Shown one piece after another: positions 34,009-45,895 of a stretch of DNA of 64,000 nt. The translations under genes were made by a program, and so were the position numbers. How positions within the stretch are numbered: the first letter of the stretch is position 1; each line of letters starts with the position of its first letter. The stretch is taken from NCBI GenBank assembly GCA_949592205.1, contig CATIUR010000005.1:134375277-134439276 (forward strand), in the 5' to 3' direction. This stretch comes from Helichrysum umbraculigerum. Taxonomy: Eukaryota; Streptophyta; Magnoliopsida; Asterales; Asteraceae. Below the pieces are notes generated by a model, which did not search any database, was not told where the DNA came from, and was given only the letters and a program-made list of their open reading frames with translations.

Positions 34009-34020
34009 TGGTATCAGAGC
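34009..34020 (+). promoter_or_regulatory. Primer-binding site of element A
   Basis: TGGTATCAGAGC, complementary to the 3' end of initiator tRNA-Met, three bases after the LTR. Confidence 0.93.
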
Positions 34021-34179
34021 ATAGTTTTGGGAAAATTGTTCGTTGTTGAATGATCAATCCCAAAACTCGAGCGTGATATATCAAACATTCTTGGGTATGG
34101 GATTAGTATTGGTTGAAGGTAGTTAGTATTTAGGTGCTAACGATTAACAAAAGTTCAAGTGTTGTGTTGAACTTCAGAA

Positions 34180-34518
34180 ATGGCAGATAACGAACCACCG
34201 ACCACCAACCCCAACAATGCCTCCAGGATTGTCGCTCCTCAAATTGGGACTCATACCGAGCAACACGATCATAATGGTACTTCTCAGCCAACCGGACAAC
34301 AATCTAACCGAGACGAGTATATTCATGAGATGGAAGACGAGTTAGTATTTCTTAGGGAATTCAAGAGGAAAGCTGAGGAAGCTGCGACTAGACAGTTATT
34401 TCAACAAACCCCGGTCTTTGGTTCTAGTTCATCCTCTCAGTCAGAAAAGAAGTGTTCATACAAGACTTTTATGGCTAGTCGACCACCGAATTTCAGGGAA
34501 GTAAAAATCCTACGGTAA
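34180..34518 (+). pseudogene. Element A Gag, N-terminal part
   Basis: 112 codons from ATG (MADNEPPTTNP). Low-complexity start, a short charged helix (EMEDELVFLREFKRKAEEAA) and the entry to the gag domain (SYKTFMASRPPNF). The frame is lost by a one-base shift near 34500, inside a run of G and A; the next segment continues the same protein in another frame. The shift could be real or a sequencing slip in the G run. Confidence 0.85.
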
Positions 34519-34529
34519 CGTTAAATTGG

Positions 34530-37500
34530 TTGAGAGATATGGAACGCAAGTTTGATGTGACTTGCTGTGATGAGGAGTTTAAAGTCAAGTATGCGGTTCA
34601 ATGCATGAAGGATGATGCTATGGTTTGGTGGGATTCTGTTACCGGACATTTGACGCACCAACAAAAGGAAGCTATTACTTGGTCCCAATTTCATCAGGCT
34701 GTTCGTAATCAATATTGTTCGGATTTTGATATTGCTAGGATTCGAAGAGAGTTTGTGAATCTTCGATTAAAAGATGACATGACTATTGATGAATTGATTT
34801 CGCAGTTTACGGATAAGCTTAGGTTTGTGCAACAATGGGTTCCTGATGAGAAGACCCAGATAGAACAGTTTGTGGATGCTTTACCGGATAACTACCGTAC
34901 GGTTGTGAGATTGGCTAAGGATTTATCGCATGCTTTCAATCTTGCAAGATCCACCGATAGTGATCTAAGGGGTTTACGATTATGGCAAGGAAGGGATACC
35001 ACTTTCCAAAGAGCAAGAACTGAATCGTCGGGTAAGAATAAATCCAAGTGGCAAGGGAATCGACAGGGCAGTAAGAAATTTGTTGGAAGAAGTAGTTCTT
35101 CTGGAAGTTCCAATAGTTCCAACTGGTGTAGTTCGTGTAGGTCTCGGCATAATGGTCCGTGTACGGCTCAGACAAACAAATGTATGAAGTGTGGTGAATT
35201 AGGACATGAGATAAAGAGTTGCCGTTATCCAAATTTTGTTTGCTGGACTTGTAAGAAAGAAGGGCATAGGGTTGGTCAATGTCCGGAGGCAAGGTCGACG
35301 GGGTCAGGTTCGGTCGGGAGTTCGGGATCTTCCGGTCAGAAAAGAAAGAACCCTCCTCCAGCAACCAGTAGGGCCTTCCAAATGATGGTTGATGAGGCCG
35401 TGCGTACTGAAGATGTTATCACGGGTACATTTCTTATAAACTCTGTACCTGCACGTGTATTGTTTGATTCGGGTGCTAATTGTACTTTCATTTCTGTGCA
35501 ATTTTGTGATAAGTTGAAATTAGCCCCTACTGTGATAACAAAGCCTATAGAAGTAGAAATAGTTAGTGGTAAGTTAGTTCATGTTACCACCTCGGTGACT
35601 GGAGCTAATATTACTATTGATGATCACGTTTTCCCTATTTCCTTCTTGTTGATGCCAATCCCTAGTTTCGATGTAATAATTGGTATGGATTGGTTGAGTC
35701 AGAATAAGGCTAGTATTGATTGTCACCAGAAGTTGGTTAGGATCCCAATCTCCGAAGGGTCATATGTTGTGGCTCGAGGAGAACGGGATGGTGTAGCTAT
35801 TCCTTTGATTTCGTTGATGAAAGCTAGGAAGTCATTGTCAAAAGGTTGCGAGTCATACCTAGCCTATGTAGTCGATGCCAAATTAGAAAGGAAAACTGTT
35901 TCGGATGTTCCTGTTGTTTGTGAGTACCCTGAAGTGTTCCCCGATGAGTTGCCTGGGTTACCGCCAGTTAGGGAAGTAGAATACAGAATTGATCTTGTTC
36001 CGGGCTCATCTTCGATTGCTAAAGCTCCTTATAGATTAGCTCCTTCTGAGATCCGTGAAATGATGAATCAGATTCAGGAATTGTTGGATAAAGGTTTTAT
36101 CAGACCTAGTTCCTCGCCGTGGGGTGCACCAGTGTTGTTTGTGAAAAAGAAAGATGGGTCATTGCGGATGTGCATTGATTATAGGGAATTAAATAAGAGG
36201 ACTGTGAAGAACAAATATCCATTGCCCAGAATAGATGATTTGTTTGATCAGTTACAAGGTTCTTCAGTGTATTCTAAAATCGATCTGAGATCGGGTTATC
36301 ATCAGGTTCGTGTTCGTGAAGAGGATATACCAAAAACTGCTTCTCGCACTAGGTACGGTCATTATGAATTTTTGGTTATGCCTTTTGGTTTAACAAATGC
36401 ACCAGCGGTATTTATGGATTTGATGAACCGTGTGTGTCGACCATTCTTGGATCAATTAGTGATTGTTTTCATTGATGATATACTTATTTATTCGAAATCT
36501 GAAACTGAACATGCCACGCATTTGAGATTGGTTCTTGAAACATTGAGACGAGAACAGTTGTATGCAAAGTTTTCCAAATGTGAATTCTGGATTAGAGAAG
36601 TTCAGTTTTTGGGTCATATAATTTGTCAAGATGGTGTGAAAGTGGATCCATCAAAAGTTGCAGCTGTGATGAATTGGAATGCGCCGAAATCTGTTTCTGA
36701 GATAAGAAGTTTTCTTGGGTTAGCGGGATATTATCGGAAATTTATCAAAGACTTTTCTAAGATAGCAGGTCCGTTAACTAAGTTAACCCGTAAAGAGGAG
36801 AAGTATGTGTGGACTGATCAACAGGAGCAAGCTTTTCAGACATTGAAACAATTGTTGTGTCAGACCCCGATTTTAGCATTACCAGAAGGTACTGATAATT
36901 TTGTGGTTTATTGCGACGCTTCATATTCGGGTTTGGGTTGTGTCTTAATGCAAAGGGATAGAGTTATCGCTTATGCTTCTCGACAGTTGAAACCACATGA
37001 GAAGAATTATCCTACGCATGATTTAGAACTCGCAGCAGTTGTATTTGCCTTAAAACTTTGGAGACATTACTTATATGGGACTCGATGTGTTGTTTGTACC
37101 GATCACAAGAGTTTACAGTATGTGTTCTCCCAGAAAGAATTGAATATGCGACAGAGGCGATTGTTGGAATTGATAAAAGATTATGATTGTGAAATTAGAT
37201 ACCATCCGGGCAAAGCTAATGTGGTCGCCGATGCTTTAAGTCGAAAGAATACTCCTGATCGAGCTTTCTATTTAAAAGTGAATGTTTCCTCGGATTTGAT
37301 TGATCAAATTAAAATTGTACAACTTGAAGCATTGAAGGATCAGAATTTGAAATCCGAAATCATGTTAAAACGCAAGGACGAATTAGTTGATGATTCAAGG
37401 GGATTAAAGACGTACCAGTCTCGTGTTTGGATTCCTTCCATTGGTGGTATTCGGGATTTGATTTTGAATGAAGCTCACAGGTCACGAATGTCTATTCATC

Positions 37501-37661
37501 CTGGTAGTACTCGAATGTATAATGATTTGAAACCGTTGTATTGGTGGCCAACGATGAAAAACCGACATTGCAAAGTTTGTGGGATCTTGTCATATTTGTG
37601 CTCAGGTCAAAGCGGAACATCAAAAGCCGTATGGGTCGTTAAAACAGTTGGAGATACCTGA
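34530..37661 (+). pseudogene. Element A Gag-Pro-RT-RNase H segment
   Basis: 1043 codons. The gag core (MVWWDSVTGHL) is followed by two CCHC zinc knuckles (CMKCGELGHEIKSC and CWTCKKEGHRVGQC, about residues 220-255). The aspartic protease has LFDSGANCTF (active-site DSG, ~312). RT has RMCIDYRELN (~546) and the FIDD catalytic box (~645). RNase H has VYCDAS (~794) and ends at YHPGKANVVADALSRK. The last ~30 codons are out of frame after a one-base shift near 37565, so the integrase zinc domain is split. All catalytic residues of protease, RT and RNase H look intact. Confidence 0.9.
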
Positions 37662-38446
37662 GTGGAAGTGGGATCATATAACTATGGATTTTGTGACTAA
37701 GCTACCGCGTACTGTTCGAGGCAATGATATGATTTGGGTTATAGTGGATCGATTGACAAAAAGCGCTCATTTTCTTGCTACGAGTGAGATAGCATCGTTG
37801 ACTAAACTGGCTCAATTGTATGTTAACGAAATCGTTTCCAGACATGGTATTCCCTTATCGATTGTGTCGGATAGAGATACTCGTTTTGCTTCTCGTTTTT
37901 GGCAAAGTCTACAACAAGAGTTGGGTACACGGGTAAACCTTAGCACAGCTTATCATCCTCAGACCGATGGTCAGTCAGAATGTACGATTCAAACTCTAGA
38001 GGATATGCTTCGTGCATGTGTATTAGAATATGGAGGTTCATGGGATTCACATCTTCCATTGGTTGAATTTACTTACAATAATTCGTACCATTCTAGTATC
38101 GGGATGCCTCCGTATGAAATGTTGTATGGTCGTCGTTGTCGTACACCTATTTGTTGGTTAGAGGCAGGTGAGAAACAGTTTGCTGGACCCGATATTGTAC
38201 AAATAACCGCGGATAAAGTAGCCATTGCACGTGAGAAGTTGAAAGCCGCAAGAGATAGACAGAAACAGTATGAGGATCCTAAAAGATGACCGGTTGTATT
38301 TTCCGAAGGTGAATTAGTGTATCTTAAAGTTTCTCCGTGGAAAGGTGTGATTAGATTCGGGAAACGTGGAAAGTTGGCGCCTAGGTACATTGGTCCATTC
38401 AAGATTCGACAAGTTGTAAATGATCAGTCGATGGCATTGGATCTTC
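37579..38446 (+). pseudogene. Element A integrase, up to the nested insertion
   Basis: The zinc-binding Cys pair (CHICAQVK) starts the frame. The catalytic core follows with TMDFVTKLP, SDRDTRF and GQSECTIQTLEDM. The residue expected as catalytic Glu is in GQSEC, so the D-D-E triad is present. A TGA at 38287-38289 replaces an expected Arg codon. Beyond it the frame continues (VSPWKGVIRFGKRGKL, the GPF/Y-type region) until the solo LTR at 38447. Confidence 0.88.
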
Positions 38447-39368
38447 TGTGACAACCGTCAATTTAGGACTATAGTTTAGTGCCTAATCAAGTTTTAATAC
38501 ATGTAATTAGTTCTGTGTTAGGCTAATTAATGTATCAATTATTATATATATTGTTGAATATATATCTACAATTATGCGGTTTGTTTAAATCGTACGAGCT
38601 TCAAATCGAATAGAATTCGATTACAATAAATACGGACGTTGGTGAACAATTTTATTAAGTAATACAAACATTATTCAATAACTCAATTTTATTAGGAATA
38701 TTATTTATTGTAATATTTCGTGGTCAATTCGTATTGCACAAATAACATATATATAATTAAATTACAAACGCGCAAACAAATATAACGAATTTCATTTTAA
38801 ATATCATAAATAGATAATTGGTAAAATTTTACAATAAAACATTTTTATTATAATTTATAATTTAAAATGTATCTTTAAATAACTAAAATAAATATTTAAC
38901 GTTAAATGACGGAGAAAACGAGCACCACGCGGAGCACGGGACGGAGACTGCGAGGTGAGGCTTTCACCTACACCCCACCTCTCCTTCATTCTTTCTTTCA
39001 TTTTCATTCTCCAAAAACACACACACACACCAAAAACACTCTCACCAAATTCATACAAAATTTCGGAATCATCAAATCCGACAACAAAACTTACATTTTC
39101 GGAACCACCATCAAGTGGGGAACAAGATTAACAAAAGCTCTACCATCATTTTCGGCCTCCATCTTCTTCGATTTGCATTTGTAAGGAAATTTCTAAAAAC
39201 TTAGATTTGTTTAGTTTTATGTAATATTTTGATGTTTTGATGTTTACACAACTTATATATGTCCATTACAAAGATTAGAACACAGTTTTATAGCTTAAAA
39301 ACGAGTTTAAATTGAGTTTTGGCCGGAAAAATCTCGAACAGCCGGACTTTCTGGGCTGGTGTTCATCC

Positions 39369-39655
39369 ATGCGACACAAGCCTTGTGTCGCATGTTGTGT
39401 CGTATTTTGCCCTTTATGTCGCACCTTGTGTCGTATAAATCCTTTAGTGTCGTAACTCGTGCGACACAATATTGTGTCGCACTCTATGTCGCAAATTATG
39501 TCGTATTTCTATACGACACAACCACTATGTCGCTATTAAATTAGCATTTCGTATTCGATGCGACACAGTCCCTGTGTCGTATCCTTGTGTCGCATGACGT
39601 CTGCGACACAACCATTGTGTCGCATGTCAAATCTTTGTGTCGCATGTTGTGTCGC
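39369..39655. repeat. TGCGACACAA / TTGTGTCGCA array in the nested LTR
   Basis: More than fifteen copies of GCGACACA, TGTGTCGC or close variants in both orientations. The first two form a perfect hairpin with 10-bp arms and a 3-base loop (39370-39392). Confidence 0.92.
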
Positions 39656-40242
39656 AAAACACAGAAAAACCAGAATTTTGAAGTCAAAGTTACTGTTCAA
39701 AAAAGTCAAATTTACTGTAGCAGTACTGTAGCAGTACTGTAGCAAAGTCAACATTTTAGAATTTTTATTATTACAAACCGTCACCAACGGGCCGTACACA
39801 TTTTCAAAACTTACAAAACAGATTATTCAATCAACCAAGTCGTAGTAACTTGGATAATTTAGTCAATCAAGTCGTAGTAACTTGAAACAAAACAATTAAT
39901 CAACCAAATCGTAGTAATTTGGACATATATAATTAAATAACAACTACAAAGGTAGTCTTTCGAGATACCGGTACAATTAATAACAATCAAGTGTCGTGGA
40001 CACATTCAGGTTTCAAGTCTTTGGACATCAACTCACAGCTAATTACTTCAAGTTTATTAACTTAAACACTCCAAGACTCAGGTGAGTTTCATAGCCCCAT
40101 TTTCACTGCTTTACAACTAGGGGTGTGATATTACTACTCGATTTTGTTTTACAAGTAGAACGCAAGTGCCAAACTTCAAATACTACATGAGTTTCAAGCT
40201 AATCAATTTAAAGTCCTCCATAAGCATAGTCTCTAGTATTTT

Positions 40243-40335
40243 ATAGCGTGAATGTTAGTATGTGATATCATATGGGATTGACAATCCTCATCCGGGTTAG
40301 CACGCACTAACCGGTCAAACGGATGTATTAGCATT
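40243..40335 (+). repeat. Conserved LTR block with GGATTGACAATCC hairpin
   Basis: TAGCGTGAATGTTAGT is followed by ATATGGGATTGACAATCC and a TTAGC-CGCACTAACC stretch. Almost the same text occurs (reverse strand) in the LTRs of element B near 51985-52065 and 59788-59868. Confidence 0.8.
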
Positions 40336-40864
40336 TGGGAAGACGAGTGTGGATTAGGCAATCGTAGGAGGCATTTCAAGTTAGGTTTCCTTAAGTGGGC
40401 CTGACAAATCAAGTTAAGCTCAGACTATGTGCTCATGGACAGTATAACTTTTATTTTGCTTAATTGCATTTTAAATTCAATATAAATCTTGCGGTTCTGA
40501 CAACTATACATTGACATACAAACCTGTGAGCTCACCAGCGTTTTCGCTGACCCATTTTAGTATTTATCACAGGTACCCAGCAGTAGTTTGGCTGCACAAG
40601 CAGGAATTATTAGCTCGAGTCAGCATACATACAACTAGAGATTGGACTGCATTATTATATTTTGTAAAAGTAATTATGCTATGTAATCTCTCAATTTCAG
40701 GAACCGAGCTAATGTAACAATATTTTGATGTAAACAATTACTTTATCTATACAAGTTTAAAACGACGCATATAGTGGTCGTTCATTATATCTTATGTGCT
40801 TTGTATATTGATTAGTGACACCCAAATCAAGCTTCCGCAAATCATTAAATTTGGGGGTGTCACA

Positions 40865-41180
40865 TCTTCCTCCTGAGCTTTCGGGTATTCATAGTACGTT
40901 TAATGTGTGTTATTTGAGGAAGTGTAACATTGAGGACCAGTCACAAATACTTCCTTTGAAGGATTTAAAAGTTGATAGAACTCAGAAATTGGTTGAAGAA
41001 CCGGTTGAGATCCTTGATAGAAAGGTGACTAAACTTAGGAAGAAACAAATTCCTATGGTGTTAGTAAAATGGAGTCATAGTTTAGGTTCCAACCTAACTT
41101 GGGAGACTGAGGAGTCGATGAAATCCAGATATCCTGGATTGTTGGATAGGGCTGAGATTTCGGGGACGAAATCTCCTTAA
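40865..41180 (+). pseudogene. Element A C-terminal integrase and chromodomain-like region
   Basis: Resumes the polyprotein after the nested LTR and its TCTTC repeat. It has STFNVCYLRKCN, then EPVEILDRKVTKLRKK and VLVKWSHSLGSNLTWETEE, ending at a TAA just before the polypurine tract. The last part resembles the chromodomain of Tekay-lineage integrases, which is thought to guide integration to chromatin marks. It has been separated from the core by the 2.4-kb insertion. Confidence 0.85.
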
Positions 41181-41190
41181 GGAGGGGAGA
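41179..41190 (+). promoter_or_regulatory. Polypurine tract of element A
   Basis: AAGGAGGGGAGA two bases before the 3' LTR; primer for plus-strand synthesis. Confidence 0.85.
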
Positions 41191-41192
41191 TT

Positions 41193-43294
41193 TGTAACAT
41201 CCTCTCCGGTAGCCTGGTATTTTTTTATTTATAATTTCGTATTTAATAGTTTCAAATAATTTTGCGATATAATTGTTTAATTGTGAAAGTTGGCGAAATA
41301 GGTCTTAGGACTTATTGTGGATAATGAAATGTTGCTTGAATTAAATTATGAAAGTTGACGGTAAAATAAAATAAATTTCCCGCAATTGATTTTTAGGTTC
41401 CAGTCAATAGATTTAGAACGGGTATAAAATAACCACAATGTTAAATGGTTAAAAAGATGGGCCGATCATTTGATTGTTACTTTACCAATTCCTTTTTCCA
41501 CTTTCCTTTCAAATAAAACACATAAACCCTAATCTAAATTCTAGAGTAAATCATCAAATCGAAGTGTGATCTTTTTCTAGTATTATCATCCTCATCACCT
41601 AGTTATCATCATCTTCTACACCTACTAGTTATCATCTTCTTCATTTGTAAAAGGTAAGTGGAGTTTATTTTAAATGTTAGGATTGATGAATAAATGATTA
41701 ATTGAATTTGTTCTTGCCATTGTATGATGATAACTTGTTATATATGATTATATGTGATGATTCGTAGTTAGTTAAGTGGATTAATCCATGTTCTTGAGCT
41801 ATGATTAATGTTAGTGGTTAACCTAAAGAAATTTCATAAATTTGGTGTAATCTTAAAGATTTAGATGTTATGGAAGTTGATATATGTTGGATAGGTGTTG
41901 TATGAAGTTGTTACAAGCTTGGAAATTGAGTTTGTTGCATAATTGGTTCGAAATTGAGATTTTGGAAGTTTTTGGTTCGTGCATATTTCATTTCTGCTGT
42001 TGCTGTTCTTGATCTGGAATTGAAGCCGGCGGCTTCATAAGCCTAGCCGGCGGTTTCTGTTTGATGTTGGGGAAGCCGGCGGCTTCACCTACCAAGCCGG
42101 CGGCTTGTGACCCCCAACCGGTGGGTCAATGACCCAAACCGGCGGACGCTAGAGGCTTTAAAACGCAATAAATTTCTGTTGATGAAAAATTAAATTCACA
42201 CGGCGGGTGAAGGGAATGACCCGGCGGCTAGCCATGGGAAGCCGGCGGCTTCCATGGCCAAGCCGGCGGCTTCTGGCTGTTTCCAGGGATTTTTCATTTT
42301 TAGTTTTTAAAACCTTTCAAGTGTTAGTACATGTAATTATTTGATGTGTATGATTAGTAGCCGATAATATAAGTGTTTAGGATAATGAGCTCCAAATGTG
42401 TCGAACTTTCTATAAGTTATATTTGGACTTTAACGATTACTAACTTTTATTTGATGTTGAATCTCAGATCCTCCGAAAGATAACGTTGCCCCGAGAATCT
42501 GAGTTAGTGAAGACGAAGGTATTGGTGAGTGGATTCAAAACTCACCGTTTGGCTTAGTTGTAATCATTTGATTACAACGGGTAAACGTAGAATTGATTAT
42601 TGTGTTGATTAGTTGTTATTGTTGATCATATGCCTATATGTGCTTTGTGTGGCCTTCGTGCATTGTTGTTAATGAGGTCAACGAGTTGATGAACTGTTGG
42701 TTGGGCTAGTGTGTTGTTGTGTGAATGGTACAGGGATGTACTTCATTTGTTGTGTGTGCTGAACTGTACCTAAGTATAATAAACACTAGCTATCGGTCTC
42801 GTCCGTTATGGCCATACGGATATGTTTGGATAAGTGATCTTGGGGAGCCGCCCGGGTACTAAGGTTATCCCCGGATCCGCCGATCCTCATTAAGTTGTTG
42901 TTGACTGTTGTGTTTGCGAATATTTGTTGTAGTTAATTGGTTTAGCTAAGTTGAATGTGGGGTGTTGGATTTACTCACTTAGCTATGTGCTAATCCCTCG
43001 TTGTTACTTCCTGCAGACTTTTGTTTATGCATGCGGGTGGGTAGCAGGAAGGTCAAACCTTGGAAGCATGGAATGTTTGATATTCAAGCTACTCTGATTA
43101 TTTTTGTAACAACTCAGTTTAGTTTATATAATACCCCGACATGCTAGTCTTTTGAACAATTTTTAAATAGTAGTAACTTAACCATCTAAACTGTTTTGGT
43201 ACTTTGGAAAAATATGTAATGAAGTATTGTGTTTTATTTACCTGCGCTTCCTTATTATCTTTAATATTATTACAAGTAAATGAGGGGTGTTATA
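41193..43294 (+). repeat. 3' LTR of element A
   Basis: 2102 bp, nearly identical to the 5' LTR. Followed by the target copy TCAAG. Confidence 0.93.
42022..42273. repeat. AAGCCGGCGGCTT array in the 3' LTR of element A
   Basis: Same array as at 32733-32984, with one substitution near the fourth group. Confidence 0.9.
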
Positions 43295-43514
43295 TCAAGA
43301 ATGCCACGACCCGAGATCAGGTGCCGCATGGTGAGGATAGCTCCCCGGGTTAGAACCTAAAAGTTGAACGGATGCCATATTGAAGAATCTGATATGCGGT
43401 TCGAATACCGAGTTGACGTGGTTGAGCCGTCGCGAATTGGTATCCTTTTGGAGGTGATGTTCTATACATCATTAAGTCACATAACACACATTTAACATAT
43501 CATTATAGTTAAGA

Positions 43515-43699
43515 TAGGGGCGGAGCTAGAAGGGGGGCAGTGGGGGCAGTCGCCCCCCCTAGAAATAAGAAATAATTGAAAAAAATAATTTTTTTAAAAG
43601 TAATTAGTGACAGTTTAAGATTTTGACCCCCCCTAATATGATAGGAATTTTTTTTTTTTTTTTTGCCCCCCCTTCTAAAAATTCCTAGCTCCGCCCCTG
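43515..43699. mobile_element. hAT-type MITE, copy 2
   Basis: 185 bp, ends TAGGGGCGGAGCTAG ... CTAGCTCCGCCCCTG, 8-bp duplication AGTTAAGA (43507-43514; 43700-43707). The interior has GGGGGGC near one end and a long T run with CCCCCC near the other. Confidence 0.88.
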
Positions 43700-43707
43700 A
43701 GTTAAGA

Positions 43708-44307
43708 GATCCTATTATTGATCCTCTTTAATATGTATAAATAACTCAAGTTATACAATAAAATTAGGCTAAAACTATGTTTCAACCAACTATTACATTC
43801 AATTTCAGTTTTATAAATTTTAACTATCTATATTTATAGACATGGGTAGTCACAATTAAACCATTTCTATTCCTCTAACATCTATTTTGTACACTACGAG
43901 GCCGATAAACTGATTATAAACCTTGGATTTTGTGTAAGATAATTAAAACTCAGTTCTCACAAGAAGTGTGAGTGCACACGTTAACAAGTATTTTTTAACG
44001 GCATACCTACAATCTAACACACATAATATATACAACCAAGACAAATATATACACTCACCGCCTCAAAAAAGGCTTGAAATCACTTCTTAATTAATGAGTT
44101 CTTCTAACACCGCTATGCCAAAGGCTTTTTGGTCACGTTAACAAGTAGTTATTGTTTCAGAAAATTTCTCATACAAATTATATTAAATAAATATTATATT
44201 TTATAGAAACTTAAGTTAATGAAATGCATTTTACTTATCTCTTTAAATTTGTATTTCAATAAAATAGTTTGCCAACATGTGTTGTGGGAGCACATTTTAA
44301 CAAAATC

Positions 44308-44375
<68 letters not shown>

Positions 44376-44872
44376 CAAATATATTTTATATCAATTTATA
44401 CTATAAAGAATAAAGATAACTGGAAACTTAGTGTACCATATTTGATGCAATAAAAGAATCTTTATGAATAAGATTGTACCAAATTTGATTCATCTACAAC
44501 GTATACATCAAATTTCTGCACCAAAAAACTTCCAACATTTACATATTATCCCCTAAATTATTTTTATATTTACCTTTACTACAACTCATTATTTTTATGC
44601 TAATTAACTTTCCAAACTTTTAAACTATTTTCATAAATTTTATTTATGTGTTTTCATATAGTTTCAGTTACATAATTTATTTTCATAATTTAATGTTTTA
44701 ATATCATAATATTTTTGAATATTTAATTTATTGTTTTAACCAATATATTATATAACATAATGTATAATGTATTTAAAATGAATAATATAATTAATACTTT
44801 TTTTTTTAAGTTTTGTCTTACTATTACTAATATTTTAAACATAATAGCTAAAATGAAACATTATAAATTTGG
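43708..44872. other. Intergenic DNA with (TA)n(GA)n microsatellite
   Basis: A (TA)n run of about 43 bases followed by (GA)n of about 20 bases lies near 44310-44375. The rest is very AT-rich with no gene recognised. Confidence 0.7.
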
Positions 44873-45468
44873 TGTAATATTTGTTGTTGAACCAAATTTG
44901 GTACAAAATCTTACTTTTTGCACCAAAATTGATGAGTTAGTTGGAGATGATTCATATTATACATCAAAACATCAAATCTGTGTTTCGATACACTTATACA
45001 CACATAAAAAATGGTCTTAGTGTAGCAATGTGAACTTGTGAAGCAAAACGTTTTAAACAGATGATTTGAGATGTAATATCTAAAAACAAAATTTAGATAA
45101 AAAGAATTATTTTTCATGTACATTTAAAGATGGTTGAAAACTGCCCAATATGATACTAGTACTTTTGTTTACAAAAGAATAGTGTGTAATATTTGTTGTT
45201 GGACCAAATTTCGTACAAAATCTTACTATTTGTACCAAAATTGATGAGTTAGTCGAAGATGATATTATACATCAAATATGATGTTTTGATACATACATAG
45301 AAGATGGCCTTAGTGTAGCAATTGAAGTAAAACATTTCAAACAGATGATTTAAGATGTAATATCTAAAAACAAAAGTTACATAAAAAGAATGATTTTTCA
45401 TGTACATTTAAAGATGGTTGAAAAATGCCCAATATGATACTAGTACTTTTGTTTACAAAAGAATAGTG
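44873..45468. repeat. ~300-bp tandem duplication upstream of the GIL1-like gene
   Basis: Copy 1 (44873-45184) and copy 2 (45185-45468) both begin TGTAATATTTGTTGTTG and end ACAAAAGAATAGTG. Copy 2 carries small deletions. They lie 430 bp and more before the GIL1-like ATG. Confidence 0.9.
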
Positions 45469-45895
45469 TATCCTTTATTATGGAAGTAAAAAAGTAGTTA
45501 TAAAAGTACAGGGTAGAAAACTAAAAATAGTAAATTTATTTTCTTGATTTAAATAAATAATTGTTAAATCCCACCAAACTGTAAATAAAAACAAAACACC
45601 AAAATTCAAAAATCCTGCAGAATCTCTCCTGCATCCGTACAGCTACCACCACCCCCTCTTTGCATCAATCTCCTCCATCTCCCACTTTACACACGCTTCC
45701 CAATTTCACTTTCACACTCACACCAACCCTCTGTTTTCTTAAATTAGGGTTTTTTATCTGATTTTATAAAGATTATTAATTGCTGCATTGCTAAATTACG
45801 GGTAAGTATTTCTGTCATTTGAATTCAATGAATCATGTTTCGCGCCTTAATTCGGTGAATTAGGGTTTTGGTTAATTGGGTATTTGTGTTTGGTA
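45469..45895 (+). promoter_or_regulatory. Promoter and 5' UTR region of the GIL1-like gene
   Basis: Pyrimidine-rich leader at 45620-45740 (CTCCTCCATCTCCCAC), then TTAGGGTTTT stretches. A donor-like ACGG/GTAAGT at 45801 is present, but no convincing acceptor at a normal distance before the ATG. Confidence 0.4.

Larger units (their letters stand above)
38447..40864 (+). mobile_element. Solo LTR nested in element A
   Basis: TGTGACAACCGTC ... GGGGGTGTCACA, 2418 bp, target duplication TCTTC (38442-38446; 40865-40869). It belongs to a family related to the LTR of element B (shared TGTGACA-CCGTCA start and several internal blocks). Donor-like TTT/GTAAGG at 39181, acceptor ATCACAG at 40572 followed by GTACCCAGCAG. 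No internal region: it is the product of LTR-LTR recombination. Confidence 0.92.
31904..43294 (+). mobile_element. Element A: young Tekay-like Ty3/gypsy retrotransposon, defective
   Basis: Two LTRs of equal length (2102 bp) with 5 differences found by eye, flanked by the 5-bp duplication TCAAG (31899-31903; 43295-43299). Order: LTR, tRNA-iMet primer site, gag, protease, RT, RNase H, integrase, C-terminal chromodomain-like region, polypurine tract, LTR. The reading frame has two shifts and one stop, and a 2418-bp solo LTR from another family is inserted near the integrase end. Length without that insertion and its duplicated target is about 8.97 kb. The C-terminal region and the iMet primer site indicate the Tekay (Del) chromovirus lineage. 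Confidence 0.93.

Noticed and set aside
44219..44413. 64-codon frame
   Set aside because: Produced by the TA/GA microsatellite.
45884..45895. Upstream extension of the GIL1-like frame
   Set aside because: Begins at TTG, not ATG; the first ATG is at 45896.
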